A stretch of DNA of 64,000 bases from Chalciporus piperatus. Taxonomy: Eukaryota > Basidiomycota > Agaricomycetes > Boletales > Boletaceae. Shown piece after piece: positions 42,129 through 54,346 of the stretch (positions are counted from its first letter, which is position 1; each line of letters starts with the position of its first letter). Where the stretch lies: contig JBBPTG010000116.1 in NCBI GenBank assembly GCA_038093975.1, positions 1-64,000 on the forward strand, given 5' to 3'. The notes beneath the pieces were generated by a model. The model was not told the origin of the DNA and made no database searches. It was given only the letters and a program-made list of their open reading frames with translations. Position numbers and translations under genes: made by a program.

Positions 42129-43634
42129 CATCCGATGTAACGACTTCCCCTTGCTTCTTCCGCAAGTCTTCTCTGTTGCTTCCGAATCTTATTGACTAGG
42201 AAAAGATTCGTCAGACAGCAAGCGAAGATGGAGATTCATATGGATGCACGACTGACTGACCATTGTAGCCTCTTCGTTTCAAAGCTTTCAAGTCTGTAGA
42301 AAGAATCGTCATGGACAAGAGCGCATCGTTGACCTTGGCTTTCTCGAATAACAGCCGGCACAGAGATGTCGCAACCCTTGTCCAATGACATCATGCCAAA
42401 CGTCTTGGCGAATACCTTCACTTTGAAGTTCTGTGCGCTCGAAAGCCACGAGAGCGAATTTGGTACGGGTTGTGTGTGTTCGTGGAGGAAGAGAGGGAGC
42501 CTCTCGAGGACCAGGGCTCGAACTTCCGCAGCGGTCATGGCATTCGGGATCCCGTTCGATACTTTGTATTCTTCCCGAACAACGGTGCTCAGTCGTTTGG
42601 ATCCGAGGGACGCATAGAAACCAGTTCCCATCCATCCTCATCCCGAGATGTTCTCCAACATGGTCTCCGAGGCTTTCTGACGACGTATCCCAAGCAAGAT
42701 GGGCGTGATCTTCATCTTGTTGAAAGCGCAGGGAGGATGAATCGATTGTTGACCACGAGATTGCGCAACTCCACCGAATAACTCTACACGATTCAGCAAG
42801 TTCATAAATCAGCCAACCACCAAGGCTCGGTACGCACTTTCCATACCCTCCAGAAAGCTCATAGAATGTCTTGGGGTCAGAATTCAGAATCACCGCAACC
42901 TCTTCCACCGAGGGCTCATTCTTCGAACCGATTCGCGATGGAACCAAAGTCGATGAAAACGAACAGCTCGGAATGGAATTCGCCTTTCGTATCTCGGCGC
43001 GCCAAAATAACATTGTGAGGGAGCTAACCAACGCAGCTGCTGAGAACCGGATCCCTTCGTCGGTACGATCGGCAACTTCGATAGGACGGTCAACCGGGGT
43101 TGAGTGAAACCTGTGTATCGCATTGGGTCAAAGTCGAGAGAAACTCACGTGAGAATGACTCACTTGAGATACGCTCAGATAGAACTTCGAACCACAGGTC
43201 TTGAATGCCGCTGGTATGACCTTTGTTTTTCGACCAAGAGATTCCCTTTTGATTGAGGGTTTGATTCCCTGGCACGCCTGCTTCACGAACGAGAGTGAAA
43301 CCTGGACAGGCGCCTTTCGCGGGGATAAAGCGACGAGGAGAGTCGGGAACACCGTCAGGGACACGGAGAATCGATCTCTACAACCATTTGTCGGCTTATA
43401 TGTCGTCGAATCACTGGCATGAGAGACGCATGTGCATGAGGTGCCGTGAAGCCATTGAGATTCGAGACTTGTGACGGATGGGCGGAGGAAAGTATTGGAA
43501 GCCATGTGATCGACTCGGGAATGAACAGATATCCAAGTCGGTAAGCAGCAGTGGGGAAACGTGGCTTTGGGATTCTTTATTCCGAAGTTCTGGCGAACGA
43601 CCGCCGGATAAAGTTTATAAGTGAGTGTCCTCAC
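42129..43634 (-). pseudogene. Decayed 3' fragment of a large DUF3684/sacsin-like gene
   Basis: Pieces of a coherent protein can be read on the minus strand in changing frames: 'LNGFTAPHAHASLMPVI' near 43430, 'STPVDRPIEVADRTDEGIRF' near 43090, 'LNSDPKTFYELSGGYGK', 'SVELRNLVVNNRFILPALST', then after a one-base shift 'KMKITPILLGIRRQKASE', a gap, 'FYASLGSKRLSTVV', 'AAEVRALVLERLPLFLHEHT', 'LKRRGYN' and 'NKIRKQQRRLAEEARG'. I match this by memory to the C-terminal part of the large fungal HATPase/DUF3684 proteins, which are normally near 1,700 residues. Here only the last third remains, with at least one frameshift (about 42707-42712), an in-frame stop after 'ENISG' and missing middle text. No N-terminal part is nearby. 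The family name is less certain than the decay. Confidence 0.5.
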
Positions 43635-44808
43635 TCCGGTGGGGAGTCAGGCTCACTGGCTCAGTCAGCGTTCGGGTCGTTAGACCTGTAGTGCTTGCGT
43701 TAGTTTTGCTGTATAGTCAGGTATAGCCCGAGAGCGGGCCAGCGAGTGCGATACTGGATAGACATGATGGCCGCCAGCATGCGCAACCTCTGGATGTCAT
43801 GTTCGCAGAGAAAAGGTCATATCAAGTGATATGTTGGTGAATGGCTGAGGGCCGCCAGTGGAGGGAAGCTGGAATTGATTCAAGTTGGATCAGGTTTACA
43901 ATAGATTGTGCTGGACCCGGTGCCTTCGTTCAAGAGCACAGGTGGGTTGGTCACCAGTCTCTCCTCAGCGCAGGGAGTTGGCAGGGAGTGATGAAGTTCC
44001 TGTCGTGCTTTCACTGACCACATAGGAGAGTCTAATAAGGCAAGCCGTCGCGTCTATCGACGGCTTGCCTCATAGACAGGTCTGGTCACCAGACTACCAC
44101 GGGCCACTGACGCCCAGTTTGAACCAAACAATCCTCACTTCTAGGTTTTTGCACTGATCGTTATCTCTTTGCCTGTCACTCATTCCTACCACCATCTAGA
44201 CGCACCCCAGGCCGATATTGACCGTGACCTCAAAGCTGGCAACTGATCACTTCAATAGCATGGCTTCCTCTATCGTCGAGGAGAGCACTGAGGGTTCGAG
44301 GGATACTACTTCCGCAGTTGAGCTTGAGGTTGGTCGAGTTGGGTGCTGACAGACGACCGAACAAACCACAACATCCGAGTCGTGTTGTGGTCTGTTCGCT
44401 CGTCGACAGCCTGAGCCCGGAGCGGCCGCAGCTGGGACGACAGGATGTTCCTCAGACTGTCGAGAGGACTTCGTGCGGTACTCGTTCGTGACTTCGGCAA
44501 CACTCATCCCCGTACCTTCCTCCATTCTCCCTGTATCGCAGGGATTCTGGAGCTCTCAGCCGTTGTATGAATGACAAATACACTGATACTTGGTACCGTA
44601 CGACTGCCCTATGGTGCAATATGTTCTGTGCTAATGAAAATACCCGCGATCTCGCTCAGATGGCGCCGGCGTGTGTCGCGCTTGCCTATGTATCCACGTG
44701 TAGTTCAAGGCTCTCGCCAAGCAGTCCATATTATCATTGCTCCAAGCAAAGCTCGCCATAAGTTGAACTAAGATTTCATAGGTAGATTCTGTGAATCATT
44801 TTATTTAA
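43635..44808. other. Intergenic stretch with a perfect hairpin, no gene seen
   Basis: This is 1,174 bp between the pseudogene remnant and the URB1 stop. It contains the 13 bp inverted repeat listed separately and, just right of it, the small dyad 'tctggtcaccaga' (44081-44093). An open frame at 44247-44525 on the minus strand lacks protein character. Confidence 0.45.
44038..44070. repeat. Perfect 13 bp inverted repeat (hairpin) with 7 nt loop
   Basis: The left arm 'aggcaagccgtcg' (44038-44050) is the exact reverse complement of the right arm 'cgacggcttgcct' (44058-44070); the loop is 'cgtctat'. The arms are GC-rich, so either strand could fold strongly. It sits about 740 bp past the URB1 stop, in non-coding sequence. 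It is not followed by a T-run and does not look like a classical terminator. Confidence 0.8.
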
Positions 44809-47800
44809 TCATGTACTGGTACGTCCAATACGAACGACTTCTTTCCTCGCCCATTCTCCGATCGGACACATCTCGACCCCGACCAAGGCTCTCCATACAA
44901 GCAATCTCTTGGTTAATGCTGTCCAGGCATGAGTTCCGTCCTCCAGCAACATACCGACTCGCCAGAATGCTTCAACGATCTCACCCCAGGCATGGAGGGA
45001 GTCTTCCATCGACAGCATTTCCTGAAGACCCTGAGCTCGATGAGGTGGTAGGGGAAGAACCGGCGTGCTTCGTTTTGATGGTCGGGAGCGATGGATGTCA
45101 ACCGATGGCTCCAAGTACAGCAGGTATTCCACGGCCTGGGAAAGAGCATTGTGAAGAGAATGGTCTGGTACCGCTTGTATCAAGCTCAGTCGCAAGAGAA
45201 CTGTTCCGCTTTGGTGCAGAATGTCGAGCACTTTCTCTATAAGAGGCTTGCCGTTAGATTTTATAGAGAAGCGACGAGCTGTTTGCCCCTACCTTTTCTT
45301 CGTAAGATGGTACATAAAATTCGGCAAATGGTCGAGCACCATTCACCCCCTGTGGCTCGATTCAGTTTGGAAGTATCAGCCACGAGGACGATGTTCTCCA
45401 AAATCTTGAGCCAGGCAATCGACTCCTTGCTAGGCTCATCGCCGACCTGCATCTCGATCCACGACAAAATGGAAGACTTGAGCACGAGCGAGGTGCATGC
45501 CTCTACGTTGCAGGTCAGGTTTGCGAGTATCTATTCAGTGTTCGTTAGTCCCCCTTCCCCCAAATGCTCGTTTGACTCACCCCCAAGATTCCGGTCCGCA
45601 CAGTTGGATCGTTTTTCGAGCTCTGGAAAAGACTTGCTAACAATTCCCAAGTATGCCGGCGCTTCAACACCCTCCAATCGCCCGTGCTAGCCATCCCGTC
45701 AGCCAACATCCGCAGAATCCACCCGCGTTCTTTCTTGCAGTCGTCGGAGCTGCTGTAGAGCATACCGAACAACATCGGCACATCGGATACGTCGAGTTCG
45801 GGGCGCTGTAAGAGGAAACGCATGGTGGGCGGGTACACGAAATTGGACGGGTAAAAGATACCACGCAGGGCATGCAGAAGGACGAGCGAAGTGTATGTCG
45901 ATAGGCGCATTGGGCCCGGGGGATCTCCAGAACGTGTAAGTGAATGGAGGATGTTTTTGAGAAGATGAAGGACATAGATGACTTGATGCGCCTCCTGCAT
46001 GCCGGCATTCTAGAGAGACGAGTTCGAGTTCAATTACCCATTGACAGCAAAATATACTGTCTTACCTGTAAGCTTTCCCAGATTCGTGCAATCTGAGAGA
46101 GGGCTGCCTGGCGGACGTTACGGTCTTGCGAAGCCAGGCACCGAATCAGCAAGCTGACTATGTTGCTTCGGAAGAGTTTGACCCAGTCGAAAGCAGTCGT
46201 CGGCGGACATTCAACGAGCATCTGTGCTGTTAGCACGATCACTATAGCCGGATCGTAGATGGAATCGTCCGCTGGACCATAGCCACCCTCGATGTTCTTC
46301 TCTGTGTCGAAGCACCTCCAGGATGGAAAGACGAGGCACGTCTGCAGGACTCGCACAGAGTCAAAGCCCTGCACAACTTCGAGGATATTCGTGGCAGTGG
46401 AATCTAGGGAAGGAGACCACTCAGCAAAAAGTGCCGATAGAGACGTGCACTTCGTTGCTTCGAAAAGCCGAACAACAGAAAGGAGGCATCTATCGAATTG
46501 TGACAGTGTTCCTCCATAGACCTGCAAAAGCGGCTTGATATGCGATAATTGGCAGGTCTCCTCGGGATGACAATGGAACAGTAGGTGAAAGAGACGTGCG
46601 ACCTGATTTTTCGTATGCGAAACTCTGTCTTGAGCGCATATCAAGGCAAAATGCTGGTGTTGAAGCACGGTTTGCAGCAACCGATGGACGATGATGGGCT
46701 AGCATATAGCTGATGAGAGCGCGAAACTAATTCGAGCGATACGACTACTTACCTTGAGCGGCGTGTTGTCTACCAATGCGAAAGCCAAGTCAAGTAGGGC
46801 GGCATCCGTGAGGCGATTTTGAACGATCACAGTCAATAAAGGTTCTACCAAATGCGACTTGAGCTCAAAGCTGCCCGCGCGAGATTTTGCAATGTGTTCT
46901 GCAACCTTGAAATCAGCCGGAAAACAACGGGGTAATACTAAAAGGTACACACCAAGATTTTCAAGGGCATACTTGGAATCTTCCGAGTCCACAGCTTCGG
47001 CCGAAATATGGTGGACAGCCCATTGAAGAACCCGATCGACGATGTTTGAGACCAATGCGTGACAGCCTGGGAGCTGGAGGACTTTGCGGGCGATGAAGGT
47101 GGTTTGAAACGCGAGATTCGTGGCTGTGCTTCGCTCGATGTCCTCTAGCAAGAGAGACACGAGCTGGGGTCTTCTATCATCCTCAAACTTGAGGATCTCG
47201 CATATGCACTCGAGACTTTGGTCACGGCCGTGTCCGCCGGCAGAACACATCTTGAAGAGCTGGTTAAGCAACTCGAACATCAATCTGTCTTCCAAGTGGG
47301 ATAGGTCTCCGCCCGACAGCGCAATGCAGTCGAGGAAAGCCTTGAGCGTCGAGGCGAATAAAACGGGGGGACATCGCAGCCATTGTCTGCTCTGTAACCA
47401 TGTCACGTAGGCTTGTGTAGATGCCATGTCGGCATACAAAAGAGCGACGATCAATTCTCCGGTGGAACTGGTCCAGGTTTCTCTTTCGAGGAATCTAGAA
47501 ACGATACCAGCAGGAAGTTTGCTGGCTTGCGGGAGCTGGAAGTCGGAGAGGATAGTAGAAAGCGATTGCTCATCAGAGAAAATGACCTCTCCATTGAACC
47601 CACGAGGGAGCTGCGAAACAAGGGTGGCAGAGAGCATGTCATCGAGCAGGGCCAATCCTGAAAACACTTCCTGCAACTCCAAGACCTTCGAGGCTGGAAC
47701 TCGCAGTCCCCTTTGGTTCAGGACAAAGAGAAGACCATCAAGGATTTCGGATGCTGGAGGCACTCTTGCTGCAGCGTTTGTCGCTATGAGGTTGACTGCA

Positions 47801-50800
47801 GCGAGCAGTTCCCCATTTTCCATAAATCCAACCCAGGGTCGCATAAAGCGCCGCTGCTGTTCATACTGAGTTTCCTGCTGTGCCCGAACATGCGAACATG
47901 ACTCACCTCCTCGAATTGGTCAGACGAAATCAACTCTTTCATCCTCGCTGTCCAATGAGAGATCATCGACGACAAAAGTCGTCGATCCCCCGTATCCGTG
48001 TGGTCGAAAGACGCCATGATAAGCTGACGAGTCGCTGCAGTTGCAGGCGATTAGCAGGGACAAAGCAACAAAAACAAACGGAAAACTGTACCTTTCTGGA
48101 GCTCGGTTGAAAGACTGTCTGAAGTGCAAAGGCCCTGAATGGTTGGGCTGATTACGACGACGCGTGCTTTCAGTTGCTCCAAGTCCTCCTTGCCAAGCCA
48201 TATCTTGGCCCTCACGAGGATGTCGGACAAAAGTGAGAGCAAGGCAGCCGTAAGGTCATGGCGGCCTACCGATACAGCGATATCGTGGATGACGAGCCGT
48301 GTTGCTCGCTCGACGGACGAGTACGTTACTGGACCCGAATAGAGAATCGTCAAGAGAATCTCGTGAATGCGGCGATCCTTCAGTTGGTGTGAGGTGGACT
48401 GGAGGTATAACCATCCGTACGCGCTATCAACTGATGCCCTGTTGAGCAACATAACGTTAACTCCATGGCAACGACTCGGAAGCGACATGAGAAGCAGACC
48501 GTTTAGACAGTAATGTCGAGACCTCCAACTCCCAAAAGTAACCGCTACCGGGGTGCAGGTGGTCGACCAGAGCCCAGATTGCAGGTTCATACAATCGTTG
48601 AACGACTGCAGCGAGACGCCTGAAATCAGAAGACGATAGCTTGGTATCGATCAAGCGAAGCCAGTCAATGAGTTCGAATGCAGCTGCTATGCGGGCAGGC
48701 TCCGACTCCGCTATACATCAACGATAAAATGCTTCGTAGTAAGCGGCCAAGCATTCTTTCTACACAGCGAAAAATGGAACTTACGGACAGGTATCTGCTC
48801 GATGCGGTGAAGGAAAATCGAACAAGTCTCGGCACTCGTTTCTTCGCTCGTACAGGTCCCATCCTCCAGGTGGCGAAGACATGCCCTCGCAATCGAGAGT
48901 TCACGATGAATCGCAAAATCGATGTTTGGACAGTCTGGGAATGGCTGTCCATTTGCGATCTCCTCGAGTCGATCCAGAACCGCATGTAGATTGGCATACT
49001 CGTCCTGTTTCCTGGCGAGCATGACCAGCAACCTCCGGATGAAAGTGAAGACCGCGAGCGTGTCAGACGGCAGCTGCAACCTCCCCTTTACTCTCGCGCC
49101 AACTTGTTCGAGCACTGTCACGAGCAGGGGGCTCGTGAATGCACAGATATCGGAAGCGTGAGGGAGGATGGAGGGGAACGATTGGGCATTCTTCACCGAT
49201 TCGTCCATGTAGCGGTATGGTGTCTTGAGGCACCGCTGGATACATTCAACGAGGAATGACACTATAGCATCCACCTCGTTTGTAAGTGGTGTGCCATCAG
49301 GTGCTCGAGCATCTTGTCCTCGGAATAGAGCGCCAGACGGCAGGGCAGCGAGCCATAGGTCTATGTCGCTCGGATGTTCCTGAAAAAGAACACTCTCACC
49401 CAAGATGTGCTGCAGAAGTTCACGTAGCATGTCGCGGAATGCGGAAGCACGAGCATCACAGAAGGATTTGAGGAGAACATGCAGATACGCATGAGACGAG
49501 GCAGCTAATTGACATATGATCATCAAACGAGATGAAACGGCCGAATAATGTCACTTACCGGTAAACGTGAACTGGTCACTCTTTCGTAGAATGTGGAGGA
49601 CGTGCAACTGTACGACGCTCTGCAAAGCTGGAACAACTAAGCCATGACCCTCTTCGCTGGTCGGGTTGACCGGCCTTGGATCGCTGATCAAGTTCAGAAG
49701 CTTGCCGACTTCGAACTTGGCTTCGGCGACGACATCGGGTAAGGAATCTTGGTAAAGCCGGAGCAGTCGCTGAGAGCTCTCGCTCAACAACGCATGCGTA
49801 GTCGAATTTGCGGGGGATGTTGATGTTTGCTGCCAAAATGCGATGACGACCTGGAAATCCGGCACATGCCGCCTCGCCTCTTTTTCGACATCTTTTCGTC
49901 GGCGACACCACGGCCCCTCCTCATCCTCATCCAACGCGGTCTCGATCATGTTGAATGTCCGCACCACCTCGGCCAGCTTCCGGAGGCACTTCGCGAGCAC
50001 AGTTGCGGTGCAATGTCGAATGATGGCGGCCGAGTTAGATTGTAATCCTCTAGTGAAAAGTGACCTTATACCGATGGGGGGAAGAACGTTCGCCATTATC
50101 ACGGAGAGGGGGGGAGGTGTCGGCATGTATGCTTCGTTGCTGCCAGGCAGGAGAAAGGTGGAACTAGGAACCGCCTGAGAGATGACTTGTCCGACGAACA
50201 TGAGGTTAGCAATCCATTTTGAAGAGAGATTCGGTTCTAGGGAAAGGGCCGCCGTAGACCAGTACCTGCGATATGTGTCAGCCAAATACTAGCAGCAAAG
50301 CATAGTGCTGCACGTACCCGTATACGAGCTCTGGGCAAGCTTCGACGATCCTCAACGCAAGCTCTTGTTGACGAGGGTCTTCGTTCACTTTCAGCTTTGG
50401 CAGGATGTTTGCGAGGATCTTGTTGTAGAGTTTTGCTGAATGGGCATCTTTACGCTGAGAATGGCGATCTTCGGGTTCTTCGTTGGCGAATCTGTTGTCG
50501 TCGACCTTCCAAGGATACCATCCACGGTCTCTGAAACAGATACCATGGCCAGGGCGGGTGCAGATAGCTAACAGGAAGTGATGAGCAATGTCCGCCGGAG
50601 TATGCTCTCCTTCCTGCATTTCGACCACCGCACGATCATACAATTTTAAGATCTGGGGATGCCTCCGATCGGAATGTGTTGGCAGCAACGAGATGGAGCA
50701 GACTCACGTGAAGGATTGTTGCTTCGTTGAACACAGCAACTTTCAGCGTCCTCTTAACCTTGGGGTCAGACCACAGACCCTCCCAACAGACCTCGAGCAC

Positions 50801-51690
50801 TTTTTGGACGAGAGAGTATTGGTCTTGCACGAGGCCTTTGAAAATGCTCGAGAAGGTTTCGCGATGTTGCTCAATAAACCTCGCTTTGACCAGTGAAGCG
50901 GTGTTTCGATCGACCATAGAGAGGACAAGGAGGACATAGGAGGTGCAGATATCTTTTTACTGGCTGAGGACAAGAATAGGCTTAGGCGACGATCGGCACT
51001 CACCAGGCTGGGAAAGGATATTCCTATTCGTCTCTTTTCTGCGCATGGATAATAGTTTCCATCGGTTCTAATCGGTCTGAGGAGCATAGCAGTGGTAGTA
51101 ACAACAACGGCTTACCTTGTTATCCCACGGGAAGGTTTCAAGGACCAACTTTCGCTCCTGCCCGCCTGCGAATGCAGAAATTGCGTTGAAAAGCTTGAGA
51201 GTAGCGAGGATTTGCTCCTTGTGAGTTCCGCCGAGGTACATGTTGAGACGACGTAGCCATTGATTGGAAAGGATCGTCTTGATTATTGGGGTAGTATATG
51301 AGTGAAACATATACTGCGAACCGAGGAGTGATACGAGCGAAGATAGTAGTGATACTACGAGGGCTTCCGCCGACATCTGGAAGGTGTTCAGTTCAAGGTC
51401 AGATTAACGACGGAAATACGCACATCTTTAAGCTGTCGCCAAAGAGTGAATAAACCCTGGGCAGCTGGATCGTCGTCTATCCATAATTTGGCCAGCGAAA
51501 GACGGTCGTCATGTGGTGAAATGAACTCTCCTGGCTTAACCACGAGCTTTGCCTGGACTGTAAATGCGGCAGTCTTGTCGTCGTGTTTCAATATAGCTCA
51601 GCGGTCTGGCTTACCTTGTCTTAGCGCATCTTGAGACACGGGGGTGTGGAGCGCTTGCCTAATGTCATGAATATTTACTGAGTGTTGCAT
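44809..51690 (-). CDS. URB1: Nucleolar pre-ribosomal-associated protein 1 (Urb1/Npa1)
   Basis: A very long gene of many exons with HEAT/ARM-like helical text throughout. The start at 51690 gives 'MQHSVNIHDIRQAL', and the first splice gives 'DALRQVQAKLVVKPGEF' and then 'HDDRLSLAKLW'. The conserved N-terminal domain follows: 'QWLRRLNMYLGGTHKEQILA', 'LKLFNAISAFAGGQERKL', 'HRETFSSIFKGLVQDQYSLV', 'VLEVCWEGLWSDPKVKRTLK', 'HHFLLAICTRPGHGICFRD', 'YNKILANILPKLKVNEDPRQ' and 'LSSKWIANLMFVGQVIS'. The C-terminal domain contains 'GWILRMLADGM' and ends 'GEWARKEVVRIGRTST'. Urb1 is needed for early 60S subunit assembly in the nucleolus with Dbp6, Npa2 and Rsa3. The frame stays open upstream of 51690, as described in the next entry. 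Confidence 0.85.
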
Positions 51691-52590
51691 TCTGGAGAGT
51701 CTGATTTTAGCCTCGGCCCTCGGGGAATGGAATAGTCTGGAATAGTAGCCTCGGACCGGACGATCTGCTGAGTTGCCGCCGTTTCGTTTTGACGGACGGG
51801 AGGGTGAAAAGGCGAAACCCTGCAGGGAATAGTGCAGTACGTGTATCTCTCTGATTAGTATCGAATCTCTAGTTTTGCTGGAGTTTGCAGATTCCAATGT
51901 CAAACGAATATCCCAGTCGTAGCTGCTAAATGGCACAACGATCTTGCCATTGCAACACAATTCGTAACGACCCCGTGCGTACTCTTCTTGCCCCGATGAT
52001 TTTTGTTCTGTAGCAACAGCCACACGAATACATCCGCGGCGCCATCCTCCGCTTCCTTCAGAAAATGTCCATGGACGCAGAACTCCTTGGATCTCAAAGC
52101 AGCCGTGTTTGCGCTCTACACCATCCATCGCTAGCGCGAATCTCTCGTTCCCGATGCTGCTGAACCCATGCAGACCTTCCTCGCTGCCCAATCTGACGCG
52201 ACATGGAAGCGGAACACGTTCGTATTGCTCTCGAGCATCTCCAACACCCCAATCAATTCCACAAGCAGCGCTAGAATTCCAAACGGGATACCCAGTTCGG
52301 ACCACTCCCCTTCCCATTCGCGTGGCATAGACTCGCGCCCTCGTATCATGATCTCTTTCTCGCTCATTCCTGGGCCCGATCACGATATTGGTCCCACCTT
52401 CACCGATCGAGGAAGGCCCGTGAAACATCGGCATTGCGGGTTGTGAGAACGACAGCACATCCGGATTCGCGGTACCAGGCCCGGGTAAGTTTCTGGGACC
52501 GTTCACTCCAAACCCTGTTGGCGCCGGCCCAGGTCCGAAACCCAGTGCGATTTCGTGGAGAGAGAGAGTTGGAAGGTCGGGATATGCCAT
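51691..52590 (-). CDS. Unrecognised 300-residue ORF fused in frame to the URB1 first exon
   Basis: Starting from 'MAYPDLPTLSLHEIALG' (52590), the minus strand is open without a stop to and through the URB1 start. The N-terminal 60 residues are Pro/Gly-rich; the rest looks globular, with 'GYPVWNSSAACGIDWGVGD', 'NERFALAMDGVERKHGCFEI' and 'RGRYELCCNGKIVVPF'. I do not recognise a family. Either URB1 has a long N-terminal extension here, or a separate upstream gene ends by a splice I cannot see. Known Urb1 proteins begin close to the Met at 51690, so the second option or a recent fusion is possible. The opposite strand has only short frames. Confidence 0.4.
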
Positions 52591-53098
52591 TGTTCCGCCT
52601 AAATTATGCATGAATAATCCCAGCATCGTCTGTAGAGAGATATAAATTACTACCGTATTAAATGCATCAAGACCAAATCGAGACTGGGAGATACTCCACA
52701 ACCTCAGGCGCTTGCAGCAGATGACTCCATGTTTGTTGCTAGATGCGAAGGGTGTGGGAGTGGGAAGGTATGTGTGATCTCGACCGGGTACCCAGTGCCA
52801 CGCTATTCCCTAACATTGCTGCAGGAAGGCAGCAAGTATTCCACCGAGTTCCGGCACCACTAACAGCAAGGGTTGGGGTCGGCTAGTCGGTGTGGCAGGT
52901 CCTGCACAGTAGCGCAACAGGGGCCACAACCTTTCGCCCTCGTGCAGCCTGCCCAAACTGAATGGTGCGGAAAAACGATGGTGGAATGCATGCATGCATA
53001 ACTTTGTATAGCTAAAGTTTCCCACGGTGACCTAGCCGGCAACTGGTATTGAATGAGTTTCAGTAGGTGTAGGTACGCCCGAATCCTGCAGCTGGTCA
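52591..53098. other. Intergenic stretch, no gene seen
   Basis: This 508 bp lies between the unrecognised ORF and the stop of the rhodanese gene, both minus strand, so it should contain the promoter of the URB1 transcript. A direct 'tgcatgcatgcat' run lies at 52986-52998. Confidence 0.45.
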
Positions 53099-54124
53099 TC
53101 ATTCCGACATAGGAGATGGCTGCGACAACGCTTCCCATGTCCCGCTCTCACTGAGCGTCGATGGGGGTCTAATTTGTCCCAACAGACCCTCCGCCTTCCA
53201 TGCCTCAAACCCACCCACCATATCTGTCGCATTGAGTAAACCTATATCATGCAGTGATGCAGCGGCGAGGCTACTAGCATAGCCATCTTCACAATAGATA
53301 ATTACCCTCAAATCATACCGATCGGCTATGGCTAGCCTGGCTTCGCTTCTTGGATCGAATCGCCACTCCAAATCGTTGCGCTCTATGATAAGGGAGCCAT
53401 GGATACCCCCAGAGCGAACACGTTGGGCAGCTGGACGGATATCGACGAGGAACGCAGGTGTGGGGTACGTTGGGTCATGGAGTATTTCCCAAGCTTGGCG
53501 TGGAGTGACGCGCTGAAGGCGTGCACGAGCTGCTTCGACCATCTGATCGATGCTCCTCGAGCCTGGAGGCGGGGAAAGAGGATCGAGGGGTGCACGAATT
53601 GATTTGGAGAGTACATCCCAAAGAGCTGCGCTATCGTATGAGGATGACCCAATGTCGCGTACTGATGCAGTGAGAAGGCTTCCGTGATTCGTGACGGAGA
53701 CCACCCGACCGAGAAATTTAGAGCTGAATAGGAGGACTGCACGTTGGACGTCATCATCCTCTGAACCTGTAATGACGAGGGTGTTGGTATTAGTGGTGGA
53801 GGTGGATGATGGTGCGCCTGTCGTCGCTATCGCAAAAAGGTGTCGGGAGGGTATACGAGCGCGAATGATTTCTGCGACGTGGCGAAGAAAAGTATCATCG
53901 TCCTTCTTGGGGAAGGTGAAGTAGACGCTTATTTTAACACCATCGGTCAATGTGGCTTTCCTTATGGCGCGCACGGCGATACCATTGGCGACCTCCTCAC
54001 GTATACTGTCAAGGGTGCGTGGTGACGAGGAGCCAGCAATAGAGGAACGGGGTGATGAAGTATTGACGAGTCTTCGGCTTTCAGATACTACACTATCAGC
54101 CGTGGAGGGCTCAGAGGAAGGCAT
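53099..54124 (-). CDS. Rhodanese-domain protein with unrecognised N-terminal domain
   Basis: A single exon of 341 codons. The C-terminal 130 residues form a rhodanese domain: 'RVTPRQAWEILHD', 'AFLVDIRPAAQRVRSGGIHG', the active-site loop 'VIIYCEDGYASSLAAASL' with its cysteine, and 'MVGGFEAWKAEGL'. Rhodaneses carry sulfur as a persulfide on that cysteine. Residues 60-200 form another conserved-looking region ('SRHLFAIATTG', 'TLVITGSEDDDVQRAVLLF', 'VTNHGSLLTASVRDIGSSSY') that I cannot name. The N-terminal 45 residues are Ser-rich and disordered. The start at 54124 is the first in-frame ATG after upstream stops. The combination has no function I can assign. Confidence 0.7.
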   Translation of the reverse strand: MPSSEPSTADSVVSESRRLVNTSSPRSSIAGSSSPRTLDSIREEVANGIAVRAIRKATLTDGVKISVYFTFPKKDDDTFLRHVAEIIRARIPSRHLFAIATTGAPSSTSTTNTNTLVITGSEDDDVQRAVLLFSSKFLGRVVSVTNHGSLLTASVRDIGSSSYDSAALWDVLSKSIRAPLDPLSPPPGSRSIDQMVEAARARLQRVTPRQAWEILHDPTYPTPAFLVDIRPAAQRVRSGGIHGSLIIERNDLEWRFDPRSEARLAIADRYDLRVIIYCEDGYASSLAAASLHDIGLLNATDMVGGFEAWKAEGLLGQIRPPSTLSESGTWEALSQPSPMSE

Positions 54125-54346
54125 GATGCTCAGCGAGTGGAGTACTACCCCAGATCACTGAAGTGTTACTGGGTCTCGAAATGCGTACGGGACGAGGGTA
54201 CAAGGTGTGGGCTCTCGACGCTGGAGATTATCGGATTGCGAGGGGTGCACTCTCGTACTCTCGTGGGCTCCGCAGGGTTTGGAGCAGTTTTTGGCTAGCT
54301 ATTGACTCGTACATTGTCAAATGGTTGTCGGATAGTCAGATCTATA

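Noticed and set aside
44247..44525. Minus-strand frame of 92 codons
   Set aside because: Composition is random-like, no signal peptide or motif, and it lies in a gap with repeats.
52109..52446. Plus-strand frames opposite the URB1 upstream ORF
   Set aside because: Two short overlapping frames without protein character; the minus-strand frame is three times longer.
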